In this document: in pieces, positions 11,743 through 22,538 of the stretch
How the letters are laid out: the number at the start of each line of letters is the position of its first letter
Numbering within the stretch: position 1 is the stretch's first letter
From: Tubiluchus corallicola
Lineage: Eukaryota > Priapulida > Priapulimorpha > Priapulimorphida > Tubiluchidae
Length of the DNA: 64,000 bases
Direction: 5' to 3'
Assembly (NCBI GenBank): GCA_030141605.1
Contig: JAQGDQ010000271.1
Location: 60,001-124,000, forward strand
The notes under the pieces: generated by a model
Told to the model about the DNA's origin: nothing
Database searches by the model: none
The model's input: the letters and a program-made list of their open reading frames with translations, nothing else
Position numbers and translations under genes: made by a program

Positions 11743-12102
11743 GCCGCACGAGCGCCGTTTGCCTTGTGCGGCTCGGTGCCGATGTTCAGCTGTTTTCAAT
11801 TTCGGAATTTTTAACACCGGCTTGTACGGAAGTGAGAGTGCGATATTACATATTGCAAAGATGTTGTTTTTGATTTGACTATTTGACAAGTATTAAAGAC
11901 TGGTCTTGAGAATAAAGCAGTTTTTCTTTCAATTTTTCTTTCCTTTAACAACTGTATAACTCCATATTTTCTCTTCGAAAGTGCTTCTCCGGCGTTCTAG
12001 CAGTTCAAAAATTTTCTGGGTGCCAGCCATGGTGACGCCCCCCCCCGAGGAGGCCTCACACCCGCACTTCCCCGGGCCTCGCTTAGGCTAAAATTGGCCC
12101 TG
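11555..12102 (+). mobile_element. hAT MITE family R3, copy with expanded (TC)n
   Basis: Perfect 8-bp target duplication TTTGTCAG at 11547-11554 and 12103-12110. Ends CAGGCCCTATTTCA and TGGCCCTG. It is the sister of 58703-58937 but is enlarged by a pure TC tract (about 11651-11736) and extra sequence in the middle. Non-autonomous; no transposase. Confidence 0.85.
11651..11736 (+). repeat. (TC)n microsatellite inside MITE
   Basis: About 43 uninterrupted TC units. Open in several frames by composition only. Confidence 0.95.
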
Positions 12103-12295
12103 TTTGTCAGTAATTGAAAATTTACCTTGTGCTAGTTCAAATTCAGGTTCAATGCTTCCGTGCCCCTGTATCTCAGGAATTGCCAAACAAGGCCATCATT
12201 CGGCAATAAAGTTGTCAGATGAAAAATAAAAAGATCAAGCACTAATCAGTTGACGAGTTGGGGAAAAGGGCTTCTGTCATAAGCTCCCATAGCAG

Positions 12296-12410
12296 GGGTA
12301 CTCGGATGCAGGTAAAAATGGCACAGGAAAAAATGACACAAATGGAAAAGTGGGTAAAAACGGCACAAATGGAAAAGTAGGTAAAAATGACACAGGAAAA
12401 AATGAAACAC
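12296..12410 (+). repeat. Short degenerate tandem repeat
   Basis: Units of GGTAAAAATGGCACAGGAAAA and GACACAAATGGAAAAGTG alternate over ~110 bp. Confidence 0.6.
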
Positions 12411-13199
12411 TTGATGATAACAAGACCAAACGAATTTAGATCCAAATTCGCAAGCGTAATGCAGTGGTCGTGTTTGTATCTGACAATACCTGGTCGAGTG
12501 TGGTTAACGCATGTCAGTATTTGTACATTATTGCTTGCGCTTAAGCATGACTAACCAGTGTGGATGAAGCTATCTGGTCCTATATTTGGTGCTATCTCGG
12601 GTCCTTAACGAATCCCAGCTTTTTAAAAACACTGGTGATTGTCCACCAAGCAATAACTAAATACTTCAGTGGAAAACTGAATACCTGACGTAATGAAATG
12701 ATGAAAAATCAGCGGTAGGGGTTCACCTAGATCCATGATGCTAATGCTCGCGGATAAATATTAAACAAAGTGATGCAAATTCAAGACAAACTGTTTTGTT
12801 GTAAGGCCATGGCGCACGCCAACCCGTCCGCCCGGTGACAATTTGGCAGAGTGGCTGCCGCAGAGTATTGACCCGACTATTATTACGCTTGCAACGAATG
12901 CAATATGAAACTGTCGTGCTTGAACCTCTGCTTGGGGCAAAACTAGAAACTGAGCACCCAAGTGATAATAGATAGAAATGCTGATAAGCAAGTGGAACGT
13001 ATAGCCAAGCAAGTTTGCTACCAGTGTTGACGATTTGATCATGGACAGCGAAGAATTTGACACAACTTATGAAGCAAATGAATACGGCGATGTGGAAAAT
13101 GTATCATATAACAGAGAGAGAAATTTGGGAGTAGCCGCTCATAACAAAGGTATTTGTATTTTTAAAGCATGTATCATACACAATGGGGGTTGCTCCCAT

Positions 13200-13480
13200 T
13201 ATGTAAGAAATTAGAAGGTACAGTAATATCCCAGAAGATGAAAGATTGTGTCATTTTTGTAATCAGTTAGCAGTTGAGTTTGAAAAACGTGTTTTGTTGG
13301 AATGTCCCCTTTATGATGATATTCGCATTTTGTTATTCCAGTGTCTAAGCGCAAAAATCAATAATTTTATAAAGAGTTCAGCGATAATGATAAAATGTCA
13401 GATACTGTCAAGTATTTGTCTAAAAGAATGTATCAAAACCTGCCACCTATTGCTGGAAAGAAGAAAGTTTTTTTACTAGT
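13200..13480 (+). pseudogene. Non-LTR retrotransposon C-terminal remnant
   Basis: Translation: IPEDERLCHFCNQLAVEFEK then LLECPLYDDIR. The C-x2-C ... E ... L-x-x-C-P-x-Y-x-D-x-R pattern is typical of the zinc-knuckle-like C-terminus after the RT domain of several invertebrate LINEs. A stop interrupts it just upstream, and no RT domain precedes it. It differs from the remnants at 3306 and 32836. Confidence 0.6.
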
Positions 13481-13994
13481 GTAATGACATGTTTTGATGT
13501 TTGTTTAATGACTGTTTTAATTTTTATGTAAAATGATTTTTAAGGTGTCTCGTAAGTTTGTCGATAGAGTGTCTTTTATCTTACTGTAACTGAGCGTATT
13601 TTTGTGTTTCCAATTGTTGCAAATGAAAGGCGACACTATAATAAACTAACTATACTCTACTATACTACATATTTCTACACAGTACTACGATAAATGTTTA
13701 ATAAAAGACATCGTATTTTAAAGTGTTTGTAGACAACTAAGCAGTAATATGTAGCATGCAGTGCATGTATCTTTATTATTTTAACAGACAAAATTTGTCC
13801 ATTTAACATGTATTTAACAATAATAAATGGAGCGGTGGTATGAAGACAAGGCCTTTCGAGTCGCTGATTCTTTTATTGTCTGTAAATTATTAAAGTGTAG
13901 AGCAAAAACGATAATGGTGAAATGCCGCAAATGCGGTGTGTCTATTTAAGGGTCCCGGGCCAAGCAGCTTGGCACTCAGTGTGCATTATTGACC

Positions 13995-14288
13995 AGACGG
14001 TTTAGTCTAGTGGTAACGCATCCGCTTTCCGTCTTAGAGGTCGTGAGTTCGATACAGCGTCCGAGTCATACCAAAGACTTTAGAAATGGTTTACCTGCTG
14101 TTGCCCTGCTAGGGGTGTGGTATTTAGGGTAATAATAGTCTCTGTTATGTAGTTGTGGATTGTTATTTAGGGTCGGCCCAAAAGCTCTTTAAGCTTATGT
14201 TAATTATTCAGCTAAGAAGCCGACTTTAAATAAGGACTATTGTTATTGTCATTGTTATTGTTATTGTTAATGTTATTGTTATTGTTAC
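13995..14288 (+). mobile_element. tRNA-derived SINE, full copy
   Basis: The head GACGGTTTAGTCTAGTGGTA holds an A-box, and GGTCGTGAGTTCGATAC holds a B-box, spaced as in a tRNA. A ~150-bp body and the tail GCCGACTTTAAATAAGGACT then (TTATTG)n follow. The 5' half recurs at 32479-32612. Confidence 0.8.
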
Positions 14289-16120
14289 ATTATGTTATGT
14301 GTCCTTATATTGCTGCGCCTAAATGCCAGTCAACAGTAGCTTAGAAGTAGTGCCCGTCTTCAAGGTGACATTTCAGCAGACCACGTTACTATGGCGACAA
14401 CTCAGCGAGGTTCGTTGCTAGGTGTTACTAAGGATAGATATTTTTAGATGTGTGACATCAGTTAACTAAATTTAGCCTCAGAATTGGGGTAAACAAGGAC
14501 CAGCACTATCAGTTGGAAGACAGTCAATTTGTAGACTCAAGTGTTTTGCTATAAATTCTGCACCAGGCGTTTCTCTACCCTCTTCGAATTGTTGTGGATG
14601 TTCATCAGTGTACATTATACTCAATAGACTATACGATTACATATGTTAAACAAGACTTCCTGTTTTATACTTCAATGAGCGACGATAATTATAGTGCTCA
14701 TCCTAAGAGAAATATACAACCTATGATCAGTACAGAATTACAAAACCATATCATTATTACTGATACCGTACAAAGACTTCGTTCATTATTAGTGAAACTG
14801 AGCTACGAAACTCCATCATTATTACTATAATAAAAAATAATAAAACCGTTGCGTGGGTATCTCAGTATAATGTTGGCACTCGAAACAGGTGGCGTTCCCT
14901 AAAGAAAACAGCATTTGAAAACATTGAAGACGCCCTGTAAGATCATATCCTTTAAATAAATGAAAGGCGCCATGACAGTTGCAATAAATGTTATGATAAA
15001 TGTTAGATGAGTCACTAATGCGGGCTGCAAAATTTCCGAATTTCAGTTCTACGTCTATAAATTTCGTGACGTTGTAATTTGTTAGCATCTTAACTGGTCT
15101 CGGCTATGCTTAAGCACCTTTATAATGAAACACGTTTTGTGAGAAAGTTAAAACTACTTATTCTCAAAGTTCTGCTCCATTGAAACAAGCAATTTTTTAT
15201 TTACTCATACGTACGACTGCAAGCATAAGAAACTGCATTTATTCGCCAGTATATTCACACGCGAGCTTTTAATACAGACCTGCATAATGTGAACGAACAA
15301 ATATGCATGTTGTAATGGAATATTTTGTGTACAATGCACGTCAAATAGAGGAGCGAGTTTGTTCTCCGTAACTTTGCTATAGAAGGTTGCTATAGAACTT
15401 GCGAGTTTCAGATATATCAGTGCTGCTAAATATGACCTTAGTGAAGACTGATGATTGAAATAAGCTGAGTGAAACGCGATAATCTGTATCAAAATTTAGT
15501 TCAAATAGCTTGGCGCGTATTTTAGATTTTTTGGTGCTCGTAGATGTTTCCAGAAACATTTTTTTACGTATTTCCTGTACATTTTTTTATTTCCTGTGAA
15601 AATCTTGTGTTCCGGTTAAACAGGCAGTGCGCGTAGTACAAAAAGAGGACCGTCGCACATAGCAAGAAGCTAAATTTGTTAGTGAAATCGAAAGATGCCG
15701 TTTTTAGTCCATTGCTGGTTGGTTATTGTTCACATTGGGACTGTGTTTAAACCATGAAATGTTGAAACTATGTTATACGCAACTGCACTGAGAACGTCCG
15801 CTAAAATAATTAGCAGAAACGTGCTAATTACACTTTAAGCTGACGTTTTTATTACGCGTGGTAAAGATTTATTGGCTGGATTGTTAGACGGAATCCAGAT
15901 TGCATCTGACGTCTGGCATGGAATTTACGATTCAGTTTTACTGCTATTTAAATTCATTGTGACACCATTCGTGCATACAAAGTACATGTTTTAATGTGAC
16001 TCAAACATACCCTACAGATGGACCATGACTGATACAGAGAAAATATATAGTACGTTGCTAATTCGTAGTATTATTGTTTGAATAGATATTTAAATACATA
16101 TATACATAATGCAATATGTA
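14289..16120. other. No gene recognised
   Basis: AT-rich with several 60-95-codon open frames on both strands, none with a recognisable domain or convincing splice sites. Confidence 0.4.
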
Positions 16121-16131
16121 TTATTATTATT

Positions 16132-16186
<55 letters not shown>

Positions 16187-16681
16187 CCACCATCACCATC
16201 ACCATCATCATCATCACCACCACCAACAGCATCACCATCATCATCATCACCACCACCACCATCATCATCACCATCGCCATCACCACCATCACCATCATCA
16301 TCAACATCACCAACACCAGTACCACCATCACCACCACCACCATCATCATCATCACCACCATCACCACCACCATCATCATCATCATCATCATCACCATCAC
16401 CATCATCATCATCACCACCACCATCAGCATTACTACCACCATCATCATCACCACCATCACCATCATCATCATCATCACCACCACCTCCATCATCATCACC
16501 ATCATCATCATCATCACCACCATCACCAGCATCATCATCATCGTCATCACCACCATCACCATCACAATCATCATCATCATCATCATCACCACCACCATCA
16601 GCATCACCATCATCACCACGATCACCATCACCATCATCATCATCATCATCACCACCACCACCATCACCATCATCATCATAA
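16121..16681 (+). repeat. Compound (ATC/ACC)n trinucleotide array
   Basis: About 560 bp of CAT/CAC/ATC triplets. Because no stop triplet fits, both strands stay open (His, Ser/Pro, Ile/Thr, or Met/Val polymers). This is composition, not coding. Confidence 0.95.
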
Positions 16682-16983
16682 TCGTTATGATAAAAGTTTG
16701 CTTTAAATGATTAAAGTTTATACATTTCATTGTCATTCGATTTTACTGAATTATTTGCGCTGCATAACTTTTGCGTTTGATTTCTCCTGACTCCTTTATT
16801 TTCATAAACAATTTATGTGAACCTCTTCTGAATATACATGAGCGCTTTAATTTTTAAAATTTATACTCCTGGAGAGCTTAGTGTATTTACTCATATAGTT
16901 TATTGGGCCACGGTCTTTGCAAGTGAAAAACATAATCTGTCATATTGTTTAAACGAAAGGCCAAATCTCCTAAGAAGTAAGTC

Positions 16984-17095
<112 letters not shown>

Positions 17096-17310
17096 CCCGT
17101 TATTCTTCCAAAGACTTAATTCGTTCTGAAGAAAAGTAGCGCACTGTCGATTTTGTCAAAATTACGACAAGTTTTTTTTACAAAAAATAGGTAGCTAATT
17201 CTACTCACTCTAGCATTAATGACCATATTTGTGCCTCTGGCCACAAAGCCGATTTTAATAATTTCAGCATTGTGACCAGAGCTACAAATAACTGGGACTT
17301 ATTAGTGACA

Positions 17311-17615
17311 GAAAGTTTATCTATGTACCCTAATAAGCCTTCTCTTAATGTGCAAAGTAGTTCAATTCCATTAATTTTTATTTTCGAACACTTAGCTAGC
17401 TGGTATTGTTTCTGTTTCTTTTCTACAAGTTTGTTTATATATTACTTTGGGCTTCTTTGTAAATACATAATTAGTGCATAATTTTCTATATTGTAGGCTG
17501 TGCTTGTATAAACTGGTTGGTGTACCACTGATGATGACAGCTGATTGTTTTTAAAGAGTTATAAATTGATGTTTTTAATAAAAGTTCTGTTGTTTTAATG
17601 CTAAATAAAGTGCTC
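17311..17615 (+). mobile_element. Fold-back element F, right half
   Basis: Matches the interior and right arm of the fold-back elements at 44140-45265 and 46303-46930 (ACCCTAATAAGCCTTCTCTT ... CTGATGATGACAGC). The left arm is not recognisable. Confidence 0.5.
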
Positions 17616-17620
17616 AGTCA

Positions 17621-18000
17621 GGGGCGTATTCATTAAAAGGCTAATTAGACTATAGCGTCACATTTTAGAAAAAATTCTTATTCTCCTCCGAAAATGCAGA
17701 TATTCATTTTATAACACACCAAAGGCAGTTACTGAATGCATATTTTATATAAGTGCCACATAACTCACAAGTGCGTGCAAGGTATTACACAACAAGCAGT
17801 TGCGCAGCCTGCTTGAATATAAGCGCCATATAAATACATGTAATTAATAATGAAAACGTAGAAACTAGGTTAATAACGTTTCTAATACACCACAAGTAAT
17901 TACTTGATCCGGTTATTATATAAGTAGCTATAAATTCGCAATAGAGATTGGTGGGACAGAACTGCTAGCCTAGAGCGTCATAAAGTCTTGCCGCCCCCCG
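17621..18000 (-). mobile_element. hAT-like MITE family R2, inverted copy
   Basis: From CAGGGGCGTATTCATT to GCCGCCCCCCGG. Inverted relative to 7870-8320, with extensive internal similarity. Confidence 0.5.
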
Positions 18001-19020
18001 GGATTTAGTGAAATCAGACGCGAAACTTACGCAGCGCAAGAAATCCAGTAAACGTGAATGACAATATAAGAGAAAAACTATAGTTAGAGCTTTTTGAAAA
18101 ATGTTTTTTTAAAGATGGTTTGTGATCGTGTAATACAGTAAGCTTGCTACAGGCAAGATTGTTGTAAAACGAAGTGTTGTAGTAGCCATAATGCAAGAAG
18201 AGTTTGACTGGGTACCATTTTCAGAAACGCTTTTAATTCAGTAATATAAATGTTCTTCATTGTCTAACGCCATTGGCTATTATAATAAAACCTGGTCATC
18301 TATATCTTACTGTTTGACCACGAAGTTTTATACAGCTTACCTGCTGTTACTAACGTGATTTATTTAGTGGTCTGCATGCCTAGAGCGCAAATAAGTTTAG
18401 TATTCCTGTAAGCATTGACCTTTAGGATAGAGAAATTGAATTCGTTGCGACACTGGCTGTATCAAGCAGACATGTTTAATCGGTTTATAAGCAGCGTGAT
18501 TTCTGCTAAAATGCAAACAAGTTTACTATTCCTTGGCCTTCAGGAACAGGAACTGAATTTCTTACGACACTGACTATACCAGTGAAACATTTTTCATCAC
18601 TTTGTGGGTGTGATTTTTGTCCCCAGTTCGATTTTGGCAAACCCGACAATGTAAAGCATATTAGAAAAGCGAAAAAAGGACTCTTAATGAATAAATCTTT
18701 AAAAAATCGTATGTCATTCATCGTACGTCGAATTTTATGTCATTTGCATTTTGTCTTATTCTTATTGCGTAGCTGGCTTGCGTCAGCAGCAACTCTGTAT
18801 TAAAACTTGTAAATTTAAACTCCGGGATTACATATACTTTAAATATACTTTAAAATTCTTTTTCTTCTTCTTCTTTAACGTACGACACTTAGGTCATTTG
18901 GAAACAAGAATTTGATTATTTAATCCTTGTAGGAATAGGACATTTAGACATGCAGCACTCAATGTTGTTCAATGTATCAAAAGTAACCTCAATCTCAAAC
19001 TGCAACTCGCTTTTTGGTTT
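18001..19020. other. No gene recognised; internal duplication
   Basis: Contains a degenerate ~120-bp direct duplication (about 18390-18470 and 18510-18580, AAATAAGTTTAGTATTCCT / AAACAAGTTTACTATTCCT). Confidence 0.4.
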
Positions 19021-19021
19021 A

Positions 19022-19728
<707 letters not shown>

Positions 19729-19952
19729 GGCAATGAAATATGGGCAATATAAACTGTTGATTTTCGTAACAATTTGTTTTACTGTAATAATATTGCAGTG
19801 ACAGTTAAAGCGTGCGAGATTCTGGATAAGCTTTTTGCTTGCTATGCGTTGTTTCCAAAAAACTGCATTATCTAATTTGTTATTTAAACTAAATCTGAAT
19901 AGATAAAAAGGCAAAGCTAAAGGTCAATAATTAAACTCAAATGACATGAACA

Positions 19953-20080
19953 CTACACACACCCGCACGCACACGCACACACCACGCATGCGCACACACA
20001 CACACACCACGCACGCGCACTCACACACACACACACACGCGCGCGCGCACGCACACACACACACACACACACACACAAAC
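19953..20080 (+). repeat. (CA)n-rich microsatellite
   Basis: CACACA with CGCGCG interruptions. Confidence 0.9.
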
Positions 20081-20196
20081 AACAAAAAGAGACAAACAAT
20101 ACAATGCAAACCATACAATCTACAACGGCATAAACACACGTACAAAATTACCATCAAAGGAAAAGGGTCGTCAGGTGAGGTACCGGCAAATTTCAG

Positions 20197-21148
20197 TCCC
20201 TACACACTATCTTCAAACTCTGCCGGCAGGGACCCGGTCCCTACTCACTGTCTTCAAACTCTCCCAGCAGGGACCCAGTCCCTACTCACTATCTTCCCTA
20301 CTCACTGTCTTCAAACTCTCCCAGCAGGGACCCGGTCCCTACTCACTATCTTCAAACTCTCCCGGCGGGGACCCGGTCCCTACACACTATCTTCAAACTC
20401 TCCCCGCAGGGACCCGGTCCCTACACACTATCTTCAAACTCTCTCGGCGGGCACCCCGTCCCTACTCACTATCTTCAAACTCTCCCGACGGGGACCCGGT
20501 CCCTACTCACTATCTTCAAACACTCCCAGCAGGGACCCGGTCCCTACTCACTATCTTCAAACTCTCCCGGCGGGGACCCGGTCCCTACTCACTATCTACA
20601 AACTCTCCCGGCGGGGACCCGGTCCCTGCTCACTATCTTCAAACTCTCCCGGCGGGGACCCAGTCCCTACTCACTATCTTCAAACTCTCCCGGCGGGGAC
20701 CCGGTCTCTACTCACTATCTTCAAACTCTCCCGGCGGGGACCCGGTTCCTACACACTATCTACAAACTCTCCTGGCAGGGACCCAGTCCCTACTCACTAT
20801 CTTCAAACTCTCCCGGCGGGTACCCGGTCTCTACTCACTATCTTCAAACTCTCCCGGCGGGGACCCGGTTCCTACACTATCTACAGACTCTCCCGGCAGG
20901 GACCCGGTCCCTATACACTATCTTCAAACCCTCCCGGTGGGGACCCAGTCCCTACACACTATCTACAAACTCTCCCGGCAGGGACCCGGTCCCTACTCAC
21001 TATCTTCAAACTCTCTCGGCGGGGACCCGGTCTCTACTCACTATCTTCAAACTCTGCCAGCAGGGACCCGGTCCCTACACACTATCTTCAAACCCTCCCG
21101 GTGGGGACCCGGTCCTTACTCACTATCAACAAACTCCCGGCGGGAACC
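20197..21148 (+). repeat. 41-bp minisatellite, about 23 copies
   Basis: Unit: CTCCCGGCGGGGACCCGG, then TCCCTACTCACTATC, then TTCAAA. Period 41, so the frame rotates through all three phases every 123 bp. The unit lacks stops, which leaves two plus-strand frames open for over 350 codons. GC-rich in an AT-rich setting. Confidence 0.9.
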
Positions 21149-21895
21149 CATTCACATTGACTGCCCAACCTTAGATGTTAAAGTAATAACTACAGACATA
21201 ACACATAATACAAAGCACACACCGAACATCAACGTAAAGCATCTGCAACAATGATAAAAAAGAGAAGGCACTCCTACAGAAGCGATAAAAGGCTGGACAA
21301 ATTTCTCATCACCAAAATCACATCAAGGCAACAAAAGCGAGCGTAAACTAGGTTGCCTGATGATCGTCAAACACTGTTCAAGTCATGCTTATAAAAAGAG
21401 ACCGATTTTAGGACACAGTTCGACCCGGAGATGATGTTCAGAGTAGAGAATGTAACCCAGCTCTACTTTTAGCCAGTATTTCAGACAAGTTTTTCTTGTG
21501 GAAGTGACATGGTTTCTTGCCGTCCATTCAGTACTGAAGCAACTGCTAAAGTTTACTATGTAACCAAGTGAATTTGAGATGAATTCTTACTCAAGTCAAC
21601 TCTTTTTCATACAAAGCTGCAAAACACAAAGAAGGGTAACACTAGAGAAAGTATGCATGTTAAGAATCCAAAGATGCTGTTAATGCATTGAAAGAAAACA
21701 CCAGTCCTGCAAATATTAATGAACAGAATATTAAACTATTAATCCATTATTTTAATAAGATAAGAAACACATATTTGAAATTAATTTATAGTTGCAAGTC
21801 TAGGTTTTGGTCGGGGGGTGGGGGGGGTGGATACGGGTTTCGCGCACTTAAGGCTACCAAACAAACAAAGGGCCTGAAGGTTTAGGCTATATGCA
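21149..21895. other. No gene recognised
   Basis: Includes a short G-rich run at about 21811-21828. No domain or splice logic seen. Confidence 0.4.
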
Positions 21896-21904
21896 CACTG
21901 CTAA

Positions 21905-22102
21905 ATCCATGTTAGCAGTAGCAGTAGCAGTAGTACTACTACTAGCAGGAGCAGTAGCAGCAACAGCAGCAGTAGTAGTAGCAGCAAGCAGCAGCAGCAG
22001 TAGTAGTAGTAGCAACAGCAGTAGCAGTAGTAGCAGCAGCAGTAGTAGTAGTAGCAACAGCAGTAGCAGTAGCTTCAACAGGAGTAGCAGTAGTAGGAAT
22101 AT
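21905..22102 (+). repeat. (AGC/AGT)n trinucleotide array
   Basis: About 200 bp of AGC/AGT triplets ending 170 bp upstream of the first formin exon. Confidence 0.9.
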
Positions 22103-22270
22103 ATTTTTATGTAGTGTTGAGTTTATAACCCTTGTAGTTAGTAAAGCTAGTTCAGTGTCGAAAATATTCTTTTTGAACTTGTGGACTTTTTTTATTTGAT
22201 TACGAAGAAAATGCCGAATTAATGTACCAATCATTTAATATTTCTAAAAGTTGAGCGGCGCCTCTTCTGT

Positions 22271-22538
22271 ATGCTAGTTACACCTGCATTACACAAAAGG
22301 GAAGGACGTGCGCATGCGTGGCACTTAGATGATCACACACCAAGAAAAACATTTTCTCCTTTTCTAGACCCCACTTTGGTAAGCAAATGGGCGTCGGCTG
22401 CAGAGAAGTCTGTGGATGAAGATGGATCCCGGGAGCGTCTACACCGTTCCAGGGTTACGTCAGATGGTGAATTGAACAACTCAACCCTAGATAACTGTGA
22501 TCCTGAACTATGTGTGAGGCTACTCCAAACTCCAACTG
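22271..22538 (+). CDS. INF2: Formin exon 1 (start of DID region)
   Basis: Contains [13 protein letters not shown] and ends in phase 1 at GTACGT. The ATG at 22271 is the first after an in-frame stop (22220-22222). A strong acceptor (TTTTCTCCTTTTCTAG, ending 22368) lies inside, and homology with INF2 begins only just after it. The true coding start may therefore be in an unseen upstream exon. Confidence 0.75.

Noticed and set aside
14825-15088. 87-codon minus-strand frame with several Cys
   Set aside because: Possible acceptors are present, but no phase-compatible neighbour exon or recognisable domain.
16071-16736. Open frames of up to 221 codons on both strands (Met/Val, Ile/Thr, His, Ser/Pro)
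   Set aside because: Trinucleotide array; open in all frames by composition.
19946-21254. Open frames of 359 and 404 codons
   Set aside because: They are translations of a CA tract plus the 41-bp minisatellite; the unit lacks stops by chance, and no splice or domain evidence exists.
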